Under the pieces are notes generated by a model, which searched no databases, was not told where the DNA came from, and saw only the letters and a list, made by a program, of their open reading frames with translations. From CAMLHP01 sp035759745 (lineage in GTDB: Bacteria > Gemmatimonadota > Gemmatimonadetes > Gemmatimonadales > GWC2-71-9), in the NCBI GenBank assembly GCA_035759745.1, contig DASTUF010000054.1, positions 1-64,000 on the forward strand: DNA of 64,000 bases. Direction: 5' to 3'. Position numbers and translations under genes: made by a program. Positions 44,399 to 56,696 of the stretch are shown here, piece after piece. Position 1 is the first letter of the stretch. Each line of letters begins with the position of its first letter.

Positions 44399-44803
44399 AT
44401 GCGCGCACCTGTCTGGCCGTGTGTCGCGCTGCTTCTGGTGGCGGCGGCATGCGCGCCCGAAGCGCCTGACGCTGAAGCCCGGGACCAGGGCCGGACATAC
44501 ACCGCCTGGCTCCAGGATCGTGAGTTCGAAAAGTTGTGGGAGCGCTTCTCGCCGGAGATGCAGCGGACCTTCGCGTCGTCGGCGGATCTGGCGGCGTTCG
44601 CCGGCCAGGCGATGGCCGACCTCAATGGCGAGACCGGCGCGCCCGATGAAACAGTCACCCAGGAAGACACCCTGATGGTCTACACCCGCCGGGCCGCGCT
44701 CGCGAACTCGGGCAGTCAGGTCGTGGTGCAGTGGACCCTGACCCAGGACGGCAAGGTGACCGGCTTCGTGGTGCGGCCGGCTGTGGCGCTTAGTCCGGGC
44801 TGA
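44399..44803 (+). CDS. Small lipoprotein with DUF3887-like domain
   Basis: 134 residues from ATG 44399, with AGGAG about 9-12 bases upstream. The lipoprotein signal is MRAPVWPCVALLLVAAAC (lipobox VAAAC). The mature part has RTYTAWLQDREFEKLWERFS followed by a strand-rich half (VVQWTLTQDGKVTGFVVRP), the pattern of DUF3887-type NTF2-like domains that occur in secreted proteins. No catalytic residues are obvious. It is convergent with csaA; the 72-base gap holds only a weak GCGGC-TTCG-GCCGC hairpin. Confidence 0.7.
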   Translation: MRAPVWPCVALLLVAAACAPEAPDAEARDQGRTYTAWLQDREFEKLWERFSPEMQRTFASSADLAAFAGQAMADLNGETGAPDETVTQEDTLMVYTRRAALANSGSQVVVQWTLTQDGKVTGFVVRPAVALSPG

Positions 44804-44875
44804 GCTCAGCGCATTGGCCAGCGGCTTCGGCCGCCGGGAACGAGAGGCGGCGTCAGCCGTCATGAACGAGCGTCG

Positions 44876-45205
44876 CTAATACACCCTTCCCCCCACCGGG
44901 ACATCCCGCTCCGGCTGGAGTAGCACCACCCGGCCTGCTGCATCCGGCAGGCCCAGCACCAGCACGTCGGATTCGAACCCCGCGATATTGCGCTGGCCCA
45001 GGTTCATGGCCGCGATGACCAGCTTCCCCACCAATTCTTCCGGCTGGTAGAGCGCTGCCAGCTGCGCGCTGGACCTCCGCTCACCCTGTTCACCAAAGTC
45101 GATCCAGAGCTTGTGCGCCGGCTTCCGCGCCTGCTCGTTCACCTCGGCGCGCAGCACCCGCCCCACCCGCAAGTCCAGCATCTCGAACGCTTCGACTCCA
45201 GTCAT
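44876..45205 (-). CDS. csaA: CsaA-type tRNA-binding domain protein
   Basis: 109 residues from ATG 45205, the standard CsaA length. OB-fold tRNA-binding domain: MTGVEAFEMLDLRVGRVL, KPAHKLWIDFG, RRSSAQLAALY, AAMNLGQRNIAGFESDVLVLG. CsaA is a cytoplasmic protein with proposed chaperone or tRNA-binding activity related to the C-terminal domain of MetRS and EMAP-II. It lies downstream of phzF on the same strand, with a heptanucleotide array in between. Confidence 0.92.
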   Translation of the reverse strand: MTGVEAFEMLDLRVGRVLRAEVNEQARKPAHKLWIDFGEQGERRSSAQLAALYQPEELVGKLVIAAMNLGQRNIAGFESDVLVLGLPDAAGRVVLLQPERDVPVGGRVY

Positions 45206-45220
45206 TTCGCCTCCGTCGGC

Positions 45221-45276
45221 CCACTTCTCACTTCTCACTTCTCACTTCCCACTTCCCACTTCCCACTTCCCACTTC
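45221..45276 (-). repeat. Heptanucleotide array GAAGTGG/GAAGTGA, 8 units, at the phzF stop codon
   Basis: Eight consecutive 7-base units: CCACTTC, then TCACTTC three times, then CCACTTC four times. The last two bases (45275-45276) are part of the phzF stop codon (TGA, 45277-45275). In the sense direction the array begins inside the stop codon. It lies between phzF and csaA, 15 bases before the csaA start. Confidence 0.93.
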
Positions 45277-46072
45277 AGAACTCCAGTTCGCCTCGCATCA
45301 CCGTCACCGCCGTCCCGCCCAGGCGCACCCTCGCGCCGGCGACCTCGACATGCACAGTCCCCCCGCGCGCGGAAAGCTGTCTGGCAACCAGCGACGTTCT
45401 GCCCAGCCGCTCAGCCCAGAACGGGCCCATGCAGCAGTGCGCCGAGCCGGTCACCGGATCCTCATCGATGCCGCTGGCCGGGGCGAAGAAGCGGGACACG
45501 AAGTCGATGCCGCCGTCGTCACCCGGTGCGGTGACCATGACGCCCCGCGCCTCTACGGTCCCGAGCCGGCTGAAGTCGGGAGCCAGCCCGCGTACCGTGG
45601 CCGAGTTCTCCACCTCCACCATCCAGTCGGTCGTGTTGCGGCCGACGAAGCGGGGTTGGGAGACGCCCAGTGCCTCGAGCAGACCGGCGGGCGGCGGCGC
45701 GGCATGGGCCGGCTGGGCCGGGAAGTCCAGCACGATCCGTCCGTCGATCCGGCGAGCACCAAGCTCGCCGCTGCGGGTGTGAAAGCGCGCATCAGCGTCC
45801 GGCGCCAGGTGGCCGTCCTGCCAGAGCACATGCGCACTCGCCAGGGTGGCGTGGCCGCAGAGGTCCACCTCGACGGCGGGGGTGAACCAGCGCAGGTCGT
45901 AGCTGCCGTCCGTGCGCGCCAGCAGGAAGGCGGTTTCGCTGAGGTTCATCTCTCCGGCGATGGCAAGCAGGCTCGCGTCGGGCAGGGAAGAGGCAAGCAG
46001 GCACACGGCAGCAGGATTTCCGGTGAACGCCCGCTCGGCGAACGCGTCCACCTGGACGATGGGCAGCTTCAT
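45275..46072 (-). CDS. PhzF-family isomerase/epimerase
   Basis: 265 residues from ATG 46072, which overlaps the ridA stop (TGATG). PhzF-type two-domain fold: MKLPIVQVDAFAERAFTGNP, catalytic Glu46 in MNLSETAFL, VDLCGHATLASAHVL and the C-terminal SGIDEDPVTGSAH. PhzF isomerises a phenazine precursor, but most homologues are of unknown substrate and no phenazine genes are here. Coupling to RidA suggests a role in amino-acid or metabolite repair; that is inference. Confidence 0.9.
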   Translation of the reverse strand: MKLPIVQVDAFAERAFTGNPAAVCLLASSLPDASLLAIAGEMNLSETAFLLARTDGSYDLRWFTPAVEVDLCGHATLASAHVLWQDGHLAPDADARFHTRSGELGARRIDGRIVLDFPAQPAHAAPPPAGLLEALGVSQPRFVGRNTTDWMVEVENSATVRGLAPDFSRLGTVEARGVMVTAPGDDGGIDFVSRFFAPASGIDEDPVTGSAHCCMGPFWAERLGRTSLVARQLSARGGTVHVEVAGARVRLGGTAVTVMRGELEF

Positions 46073-46470
46073 CACTGCGGCTCGCGCACGATGGCGTCGG
46101 CCTCGATCTCCACCAGCATGTCGAGATCGATCAGCCGGCTGACTTCCACCATGGATGTCGCCGGCCGGATGCTCCCGAAGGCTTCGCCGTGGACCCGTCC
46201 CACTTCCTCCCAGCGGCTGATATCGGTCACGTAAATCCGGGTGCGCACCACATCGGCCAGATCCGATCCGAGTGCCTGCAGCGCGCTTTGGATGTTCCCG
46301 ATGACCTGGCGAGTCTGCATCGCGGCATCATTCAGTCCGACAATGCTGCCCGAGGCGTCAGTCGCCGTGGTGCCCGAAACAAGGATGACCCGGCCGGCGC
46401 GAACCGCGCGGGAGTAGCCCACCACGGGCTCCCACGGAGTGCCTGTGGAATGGAGCTGGCGATCTGTCAT
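46072..46470 (-). CDS. RidA-family (YjgF/UK114) enamine/imine deaminase
   Basis: 132 residues from ATG 46470. Signature elements are VSGTTATDASGSIVG, the helix MQTRQVIGNIQSALQALGSD, the substrate-binding Arg in VVRTRIYVTD and the C-terminal ATSMVEVSRLIDLDMLVEIEA. Canonical RidA hydrolyses reactive 2-aminoacrylate; this is a RidA-superfamily member and may differ in substrate. It is the first gene of ridA-phzF. A hairpin plus T-rich stretch separates it from csbD upstream. Confidence 0.9.
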   Translation of the reverse strand: MTDRQLHSTGTPWEPVVGYSRAVRAGRVILVSGTTATDASGSIVGLNDAAMQTRQVIGNIQSALQALGSDLADVVRTRIYVTDISRWEEVGRVHGEAFGSIRPATSMVEVSRLIDLDMLVEIEADAIVREPQ

Positions 46471-46494
46471 CGGGGACCCGGGTAGAAGTTCCCC

Positions 46495-46525
46495 AAAATA
46501 CAACCGGCGGCTCAGGGCCGCCGGT
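46495..46525 (-). terminator. Terminator of csbD
   Basis: ACCGGCGGC (46503-46511) pairs perfectly with GCCGCCGGT (46517-46525); on the minus strand the stem is followed by TTGTATTTT. It lies 25 bases after the csbD stop and 25 bases before the ridA start. Confidence 0.75.
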
Positions 46526-46549
46526 CGTCGTCGTGTCGGATGCTGCGGT

Positions 46550-46792
46550 TCAGGGCTTCTTGTCCTTGTCCCGGTCGAGCAATTCACCTGCCTTCTTCTG
46601 GGCCTTGCCCCACTGCTCCTCCGCCTTGCCCTGCAACTCCTGGAGGTTGCCCTTCGCCTGGGCGCTCTCGTCACCGGCCAGGTCGGCCGTGCCGGAGCGC
46701 ACCTTGCCCTCGGCATGTTTCAGCTTGCCTTCGGCAACATCCTTCATGCCTTCACGCTTCAGCTTGTCGGCGAAGCTCTCTTTCGAGCTCAT
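46550..46792 (-). CDS. CsbD-like stress-response protein
   Basis: 80 residues from ATG 46792, preceded by AAGGAG five bases upstream. Highly charged, with the CsbD pattern DKLKREGMKDVAEGKLKHAE, then GKVRSGTADLAGDESAQAKG and LQELQGKAEEQWGKAQKKAG. CsbD proteins are small cytoplasmic general-stress proteins, often sigma-factor controlled, of unknown mechanism. The frame is open upstream to ATG 46924 and beyond (MPIRKSTPNPADGMIQL...), but the excellent ribosome site supports 46792. It has its own terminator. Confidence 0.85.
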   Translation of the reverse strand: MSSKESFADKLKREGMKDVAEGKLKHAEGKVRSGTADLAGDESAQAKGNLQELQGKAEEQWGKAQKKAGELLDRDKDKKP

Positions 46793-46961
46793 GATATCTC
46801 CTTCGCTGGATGTCCGTGCTGCTTGCTGCGCACGCTCGATGCCGTCGCGGAGACGGGCCTTCGCAGCTCGTGCGAGCTGGATCATCCCGTCAGCCGGGTT
46901 CGGCGTTGACTTGCGAATCGGCATGCACGCATTCGCTCCGCTCAATTGGTACGAAGCGAAG

Positions 46962-47989
<1,028 letters not shown>

Positions 47990-47993
<4 letters not shown>

Positions 47994-48964
47994 TGCTGGT
48001 CCTCCGCCAGCCAGCAGCGCATGCTGTGGTCGGGCCCCACCTGGAGCATCGGCGGCATCTCGGCGCTGCGGGCATGCACGATGGGGCATCGGGTGCGGAA
48101 GCGGCAGCCACTGGGCCACGCGCTCGGCGGCGGCACCGTCCCAGGAATCGGCATGAGGTGGCCCACCGGTCCGGTCAGTCTCGGCACCGAGGCGAAGAGT
48201 CCCTGGGTGTACGGATGCGAAGGCTTCGCGAACAACGCGGCGGTGGATGCCTGCTCCACGATCTGCCCGGCGTACATCACGGCCACCCGGTCGGCGCGCC
48301 CGGCAACGATACCGAGGTCGTGGGTGATCAGCAGCATCGACATGCCGTGCGTCGCGCGAAGCTGGTCGAGCAGCTCCAGGATCTGCGCCTGCACCGTGAC
48401 ATCGAGGGCGGTGGTGGGTTCGTCGGCGATCAGCAGCTCGGGCTCGCCGGCCAGCGCGATGGCGATCATCACCCGCTGGCGCATGCCGCCGCTCAACTGG
48501 TGAGGATACGCATCCAGTCGGGTGGCGGCGTCGGGGATGCCGACTTCGTTCAGCAGCTTGAGTGCCCGGTCGCGCGCTTCCTGCTTCGGGACCTTGAAGT
48601 GCGCGTGCACCACCTCGGTGATCTGGTCCCCGACAGTGAAGACCGGGTTGAGGCTGGTCATCGGATCCTGGAAGATCATGGCGACCCGCCGTCCGCGGAC
48701 TTTCCGCAGCGCCTTGTCTTCCAGCGCCAGCACATCGGTGCCGTCCAGCACCACCGCACTGCCGGACTCGATTCGGCCGGGCGGCGGGATCAGCCGCAGA
48801 AGTGCCAGCGCGGAAAGGCTCTTGCCGCAACCCGACTCGCCCACCAGCGCCAGGGTCTCGCCCCTCGCCAGCTCGAAGCTGACGCCGTCCACCGGCTGCA
48901 CTGCGCCGGTAGCACGATCGGGAAAGCTCACACGCAGGTCGCGGACTTCGAGTAGCGAACTCAT
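47990..48964 (-). CDS. oppD: Peptide ABC transporter ATP-binding protein (OppD/DppD)
   Basis: 324 residues from ATG 48964, which overlaps the oppC stop (ATGA). Walker A GESGCGKS, MIFQDPMTSLNPVFTVGDQI, signature QLSGGMRQRVMIAIALAGEP, Walker B LLIADEPTTALDVTVQ and H-loop ITHDLGIV. The C-terminal oligopeptide-transporter extension has PSGCRFRTRCPIVHARC-type spacing (third cysteine near the end, MRCWL). It is the ATPase partner of OppF. The longer upstream frame lies in oppC and is rejected. Confidence 0.95.
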
Positions 48965-49806
48965 GGACTCCCGGAATCGGCGGCGCGGCGCAGGGCCTCG
49001 CCGAACAAGTTGATCGCGAGCACCGTCGCCACGATGGCGAGGCCGGGGAAGAGGCTCACCCAGGGTGCCGCCTGCAGCACGTCCTTGCCGTCGAGGATCA
49101 TTCCGCCCCAGGAGGGAGTCGGCGGGCGGACGCCCAGTCCCAGGAACGAGAGCCCGGCCTCGAGCAGGATGACATCTCCCACGCCAAGCATGGCCGCCAC
49201 CGAGAGCGGGCCCAGCGTGTTGGGCAGCAGGTGGCGAAACATAACGCGCCTCGCCCCGGCGCCGAGCGCCTGGGCCGACCGTATGAACTCCACTTCGCGC
49301 AGCCGCAGCACTTCCGCCCGGACCAGCCGGCTGGTGCCGAGCCAGCCGGTGGCGCCAATCACCAGGATCAGCGCCGCCAGCGGCAGGCGGTCCCACGCTG
49401 CCACCAGAAGGAGCAGCAGAAAGAGCCGGGGGATCGCCATTGCTCCATCCACCGCGCGCATCAGGATGGTGTCGACCGCACCGCCGAAGAACCCCGCGAC
49501 CAGACCGACGACGGCACCCAGGGTGATGGAGAGCGCGACCGCGATCACCGCGACCGCGAGCGAGATACGGGCACCATTGGCCACGCGCGAGAGGACGTCA
49601 CGGCTGAGGTGATCGGTCCCGAACGGATGCATGACGCTGGGCGGAAGCAGCGCACCGTCCACGATGTCGAACTGGATGGCGGGATCGGGCAGGGCCAGGG
49701 GGGCGGCGAGGGCGAAGAGCGCGATTGCGAGCAGCGCCACCGCGCCGGCCCGGCCATTGGCCACGCCCATGGCGCGGCGAAGCAGGCTTGGCGCCGAAAC
49801 GTTCAT
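48961..49806 (-). CDS. oppC: Peptide ABC transporter permease (OppC/DppC)
   Basis: 281 residues from ATG 49806, which overlaps the oppB stop (ATGA). The N-terminal OppC domain has HPFGTDHLSRDVLSRVANGA, typical of DppC/OppC. The binding-protein-dependent transport domain has the EAA-type loop SAQALGAGARRVMFRHLLPN, and there are about six membrane helices. It forms the inner-membrane channel with OppB. Confidence 0.95.
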   Translation of the reverse strand: MNVSAPSLLRRAMGVANGRAGAVALLAIALFALAAPLALPDPAIQFDIVDGALLPPSVMHPFGTDHLSRDVLSRVANGARISLAVAVIAVALSITLGAVVGLVAGFFGGAVDTILMRAVDGAMAIPRLFLLLLLVAAWDRLPLAALILVIGATGWLGTSRLVRAEVLRLREVEFIRSAQALGAGARRVMFRHLLPNTLGPLSVAAMLGVGDVILLEAGLSFLGLGVRPPTPSWGGMILDGKDVLQAAPWVSLFPGLAIVATVLAINLFGEALRRAADSGSP

Positions 49807-50774
49807 GCCGGGCGGACTCGCGGGTCGAGCGCGGCGTAGGCGATGTCGGCCAGCAGCCCACCCAGCACCACCAGGACCGCGACCAGCAGGGTGACGCCCA
49901 TCAGCAGCGGATAGTCGCGGGTGCCGACGGCTTCCGCGGCCAGGGACCCGAGCCCGGGCCACGCGAAGACACTTTCCACGAACACCGATCCGGCGGCGAG
50001 CACCGGAAGCCAGAGTCCGAGCAGCGTGACGATGGGGAAGAGCGATGTGCGGAGCGCATGCCGCCACCGAATCCGCCGCTCACTCAGGCCCCGCGCGCGG
50101 GCGGCAGCGACGAACGGCTGCGCCAGCGCCTCGAGCATCGCCGTCCGCTGGTAGCGCATGACCGCGCCGATGCTCACGATGGTCAGCGTCAGCAGCGGCA
50201 GCGCCAGATGCCGGAGCACGTCCGCGACCTGCAGCATCCAGGAAGCGTCGGCAGCCAGCAGCGGGTCGCGAAAGCCCCCCACCGGCAGCAACCGCCATTC
50301 GATGCCGACCAGCCACGCGAGCACCAGGCCGAGCCAGAAGGACGGCGTGGCGTAGGCCGCGAGCGACACCACGCCCGCAGTGCGGTCGAGCAGGCTGTCC
50401 CGGCGGAGCGCCTGCAGCGCGCCCAGCAGGGCACCGCCCAGCATCGTCAGGAGCAGCGCCCCGCCACCGAGGAGAAGTGAAGCCGGCAGTCGATCGAGAA
50501 TGATCTCGCGCACTGGGCGGCCGTAGTGGATCGAGCGGCCGAAATCGCCGCCCACTGCAGCCGCGACGAACGTTGTGTACTGGGCCAGCAGCGGCTGATC
50601 CAGGCCGTATCGGGCGCGAAGCCCAGCCAGTTCCGACGCCGGCATCGGGCGCTCGTCACCCAGCCGGGAGAGCGGATCTCCCGGCGCAAGGCGCATCAGA
50701 AAGAACGCGAGCGTGATCGCTATCGCGACCGTGAGGACGGCGTGCAGCAGGCGGCGAGCCAGCCAGCGCGCCAT
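49803..50774 (-). CDS. oppB: Peptide ABC transporter permease (OppB/DppB)
   Basis: 323 residues from ATG 50774, one base after the oppA stop. Starts with the OppB/DppB N-terminal helix RWLARRLLHAVLTVAIAITL and FFLMRLAPGDPLS. The EAA loop ARARGLSERRIRWRHALRTS faces the ATPases, and VFAWPGLGSLAAEAVGTRDYP is the family C-terminal motif. Six membrane helices. The partner of OppC. Confidence 0.95.
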   Translation of the reverse strand: MARWLARRLLHAVLTVAIAITLAFFLMRLAPGDPLSRLGDERPMPASELAGLRARYGLDQPLLAQYTTFVAAAVGGDFGRSIHYGRPVREIILDRLPASLLLGGGALLLTMLGGALLGALQALRRDSLLDRTAGVVSLAAYATPSFWLGLVLAWLVGIEWRLLPVGGFRDPLLAADASWMLQVADVLRHLALPLLTLTIVSIGAVMRYQRTAMLEALAQPFVAAARARGLSERRIRWRHALRTSLFPIVTLLGLWLPVLAAGSVFVESVFAWPGLGSLAAEAVGTRDYPLLMGVTLLVAVLVVLGGLLADIAYAALDPRVRPA

Positions 50775-50775
50775 G

Positions 50776-52416
50776 CTAGCGGGGGACTCGGTCTCGCGCG
50801 ATTTCGGCGCCGCGGCGTACGCGCCAGCGCCAGGCCATCATCCACGGGGAGCCCGGACGGAGCGACACGTTCTCGAAGCGGCGATGGAGTGCCACGACAT
50901 CGTAGGGAGCGTACAGGAAGGCCGCGGGAGCGCTCTCCTCCAGCGCGCGCATGGCGGCGAGCCACACGGGTGTTGCGTCGCCCGTCGCCCGCCGTGCGGC
51001 GGTCATCAGCGAATCCACCACCGGCTCGCACCAGCCTGAGGCATTGCCCGAGCCTTCGCAACTCCACGTCTGCGGGAACGCGGACGGGGTCGGCTCCTGC
51101 GACAGCGACCCGAAGATCACGTCGAAGTTGCCGCCGTTCAGCCGCTCCATCCACACGCCGCGATCGCTCACCGTCATGCTGAGGTCGATGCCCAGTTCGC
51201 GGTGCTGGGCCATGGCGATTTCGGTCAGCCGCCGGCGGAGCATGCTGGTGCCCGGCACTTCAACCGTGAGCGCGAGTGGCGCACCGTTCCGGTCGCGAAT
51301 GCCATCGCCGTTGCTGTCGCGCCACCCTGCGGCATCGAGGAGCTGCGCCGCCTGCATTGAGTCGCGATCCGCCGCTTTCGGCGCCAGTTCGCTGAGCCAC
51401 AGCGAGGTGGGGATCGGGCCGTACGGCACCTTCGCATACGGCCCCAGCATCGAGCGCAGCATCGCATCACGGTCGAGTGCCAGCACCAGCGCACGCCGCA
51501 CCCTGACATCGGCAAGTATCGGGTGGGGCCGGGCCGAGTCCCCCCGGGCGTGGGTGTTGAACAGGAGGTAGCCCACCGAGCTCGACGGGATCGTCACGAG
51601 CCGGAACCCGCGCGCCTCCAGCTGGTCGCGATTGGAGAGTGGAGGCACCGGTGCCCGCAGCGCGTCCGCCTCGCCCGACAGCAGCAGGTTGAGCCGCGCA
51701 CTCGCGTCGGTCGCGACCCGGATGACGATCCGCCCGATGCCAGGGCGCCCCAGGAAGAACGCGGGGTTGGCGGTGAACTCGAGCAGCTGCCCGGGCACTG
51801 CACGCGACCAGCGGAAGGCGCCGTTGCCTACCGGGGCCTGGGCAAAGTCGGAGATGGCGATGCTGTCGGGATCGAGCGCGCGCAGCAGGTGCGCGGGCAG
51901 CGGCTGGACGTAGTGGGTGGCGTCGAAGAACTGCTCGGGGTACGGCCGCTTGAAGGAGATCACCACCCGGCGCTGCCCTTCCGAGCGCACGGCGTCGATG
52001 CCCTGGAGCAGCTCGGCGAGAGACGGCGCGATCACGGGGTTCATGGCGCGCTGGAAGGTGAAGACCACGTCTTCGGCGGTCACGTTCCTGCCGTCGTGCC
52101 ACCGAGCGCGCGGGTCGAGCTCGAACACCAGCGTCAGCGAGTCCCGCCGGGACCAGCTGCGGGCCAGCTGCGGCTCGTATCCCGACTCGTCCAGGGTACT
52201 GCGGCCGGGCCCTTCTACCGCGAGCCGGAGGAAGAGCAGGTCGGCGACGTGGGTGTTCTCGGTGGTGGAGGCGGGGCCCTCCATCAGCGTCGGCACCGGC
52301 AGCGTGGCATACTCGCCGCTGACGATGACCAGGGTACCGGGGAGTCGCCGCTGGGCAGAAGCGTCACACGCGACGAGCCCGAACAGAAGCGAGATGGCGA
52401 GTGTGGTACGCAGCAT
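50776..52416 (-). CDS. oppA: Peptide ABC transporter substrate-binding lipoprotein (family 5)
   Basis: 546 residues, usual length. Lipoprotein signal MLRTTLAISLLFGLVAC. Family-5 solute-binding fold: ARSWSRRDSLTLVFELDPRA with WHDGRNVTAEDVVFTFQRAM (the family signature), then GNGAFRWS, and VRRALVLALDRDAML in the C-terminal lobe. It binds peptides, or possibly nickel or sugar ligands in some homologues, in the periplasm and delivers them to OppBC. It starts 23 bases after the lipoate ligase and 1 base before oppB. Confidence 0.93.
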   Translation of the reverse strand: MLRTTLAISLLFGLVACDASAQRRLPGTLVIVSGEYATLPVPTLMEGPASTTENTHVADLLFLRLAVEGPGRSTLDESGYEPQLARSWSRRDSLTLVFELDPRARWHDGRNVTAEDVVFTFQRAMNPVIAPSLAELLQGIDAVRSEGQRRVVISFKRPYPEQFFDATHYVQPLPAHLLRALDPDSIAISDFAQAPVGNGAFRWSRAVPGQLLEFTANPAFFLGRPGIGRIVIRVATDASARLNLLLSGEADALRAPVPPLSNRDQLEARGFRLVTIPSSSVGYLLFNTHARGDSARPHPILADVRVRRALVLALDRDAMLRSMLGPYAKVPYGPIPTSLWLSELAPKAADRDSMQAAQLLDAAGWRDSNGDGIRDRNGAPLALTVEVPGTSMLRRRLTEIAMAQHRELGIDLSMTVSDRGVWMERLNGGNFDVIFGSLSQEPTPSAFPQTWSCEGSGNASGWCEPVVDSLMTAARRATGDATPVWLAAMRALEESAPAAFLYAPYDVVALHRRFENVSLRPGSPWMMAWRWRVRRGAEIARDRVPR

Positions 52417-52439
52417 GGCTGGCTCCGGTGGGCGACGCG

Positions 52440-53222
52440 TCAGCGCCGCCAGGTCCAGTCAGGAGACCGGAATCGGTCCTCATGGGGGCGGGCAGCGCGC
52501 AGCAGCGGCCCGTTGTCGCGAACCTCGTGCCAGTCGTGCTGCCACTCGAAGGCCGCGTCGCGCAGGGCGAGCGCTGCCTCGTCGAAGGCCACGGGCCGGC
52601 CCAGCGCCGCGGCCAGGGTGCCGTCGCGGAGGGTGGGGGGATCGCCGGCAGTCACCTCGCTGGCAACCGACTGCGAGCCCGCCAGCAGCAGCGAGCCGTG
52701 CTGGAGCAGGCCGCTGCCCTGCCGCACCTGCGCACTGCCAACCAGCTTGTCGGCGCCCAGCACCAGCTCGCCGCCGACCGGTGCGGCGAAGCACGCGCCG
52801 CTTCCGAGGCTCAGGCTCGTGGCCGGTGCCGGCGCGAGCGCGACCCGAGCCCCCAGCCGATCGAGCGCGGCTGCCAGCAACTCGTGGATCGTGCGGTAGG
52901 CATCGCGCAATGCACCAAGCAGGTCACCCGGCGCGGCCACCGCGTAGGTCAGCTCGTCGGCGTGCCAGACGGCGCGGCCACCCGTCGGCCTGCGGACCAC
53001 GTCAAGGCCGAGCTGCTCGATCCGGCCGCGGTCGTAGCGACGGAGCGCCGGCTCGTTGCGCCCGAACGAGAGGCAGGGCGGCGACCACCGGTACACCCGG
53101 AGCACGGCCTGCCCCTGTTCCGCGAGGTCGAGCAGTCCGGCATCCACCGCCATGTTGGCCCATCCCGGCCGTGGCTCGGCGTCGAGCCAGAATTGCCAGG
53201 TGGCCGTCGCCGCCGCGGTCAC
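52440..53222 (-). CDS. Lipoate-protein ligase/octanoyltransferase (LplA/LipM family)
   Basis: 260 residues from GTG 53222, one base after the gcvP stop (TGAC-GTG). BPL/LplA fold: MAVDAGLLDLAEQGQAVLRV, RRPTGGRAVWHADELTYAV (substrate-binding motif), and KLVGSAQVRQGSGLLQHGSLLL with the invariant lysine. Such proteins attach lipoate or transfer octanoate to GcvH. The direct position after gcvP suggests it loads GcvH, like LipM in Bacillus, but LplA (salvage) and LipM (transfer) cannot be told apart here. It is the second lipoylation enzyme in the window besides LipB. Confidence 0.87.
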   Translation of the reverse strand: MTAAATATWQFWLDAEPRPGWANMAVDAGLLDLAEQGQAVLRVYRWSPPCLSFGRNEPALRRYDRGRIEQLGLDVVRRPTGGRAVWHADELTYAVAAPGDLLGALRDAYRTIHELLAAALDRLGARVALAPAPATSLSLGSGACFAAPVGGELVLGADKLVGSAQVRQGSGLLQHGSLLLAGSQSVASEVTAGDPPTLRDGTLAAALGRPVAFDEAALALRDAAFEWQHDWHEVRDNGPLLRAARPHEDRFRSPDWTWRR

Positions 53223-53223
53223 G

Positions 53224-56142
<2,919 letters not shown>

Positions 56143-56189
56143 GATGAAGTCCTGCTCCTGCCTCTGATGTCGAAAACGCCCAAGGACGG

Positions 56190-56218
56190 ACGCCCCGGGA
56201 GACTCCGTCCCGGGGCGT
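56190..56218 (-). terminator. Strong hairpin between gcvH and gcvP
   Basis: An 11-base perfect stem (56190-56200 with 56208-56218) around loop GACTCCG. On the minus strand a TTTT tract follows about 13 bases beyond the stem. It could reduce read-through from gcvH into gcvP or protect the gcvH mRNA end. No glycine riboswitch pattern was seen. Confidence 0.55.
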
Positions 56219-56253
56219 CGCTCAGCTGCCTTGCCTGTGTACGCGCCGCACGG

Positions 56254-56640
56254 CTACTCGCCGATGTGCTTCCGGTAGCCGCCAGCGTCGAGCAGGCCAT
56301 CGACCGCGCCGGGGTCGGCCAGCCGGATCTTTACCATCCAGCCCTCGGCATACGGGTCCCGGTTGACGGCGGCCGGGTCGGCATCCAGCGCGCCGTTGAC
56401 CTCGACGATCTCGCCCGCCACCGGGCTGTAGAGTTCGGAGACGGCCTTGACCGCCTCGATGGTGCCGAAGGGCTGGTTTGCCTCGAAGGTGTCGCCCACC
56501 TTGGGCAGGCTCACGTAGACGACGTCGCCCAGTTCGCCCTGGGCGTAGTCGGTGATACCCACCGTCGCGACATCCTCGCCGCCAGTGCGCACGTATTCAT
56601 GCTCGGTGGTGTAGCGGAGGTCGTCCGGAACGTTCGACAC
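56254..56640 (-). CDS. gcvH: Glycine cleavage system H protein
   Basis: 128 residues from GTG 56640, with GGAG five bases upstream. The lipoyl domain shows the modified Lys65 in FGTIEAVKAVSELYSPVAGE and TTEHEYVRTGGEDVATVGIT at the N-terminus. It shuttles the aminomethyl group among the P, T and L proteins and is the likely target of the ligase downstream and of LipA. In-frame codons upstream to 57240 lie in coaE and are rejected. Gap of 56 bases after coaE. Confidence 0.96.
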   Translation of the reverse strand: MSNVPDDLRYTTEHEYVRTGGEDVATVGITDYAQGELGDVVYVSLPKVGDTFEANQPFGTIEAVKAVSELYSPVAGEIVEVNGALDADPAAVNRDPYAEGWMVKIRLADPGAVDGLLDAGGYRKHIGE

Positions 56641-56696
56641 GGGAACTCCGAGGGTGACGGGGAACGGGCGGAGGATAGGGGCGCGCTGGGGTGAAA

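Noticed and set aside
46793..46924. N-terminal extension of csbD starting MPIRKSTPNPADG
   Set aside because: The frame is open, but ATG 46792 has an excellent AAGGAG site and gives the normal CsbD length. Kept only as a possibility.
56143..56253. Glycine riboswitch in front of gcvP
   Set aside because: The gap is only 111 bases, is filled by a simple hairpin, and shows none of the tandem aptamer core motifs.
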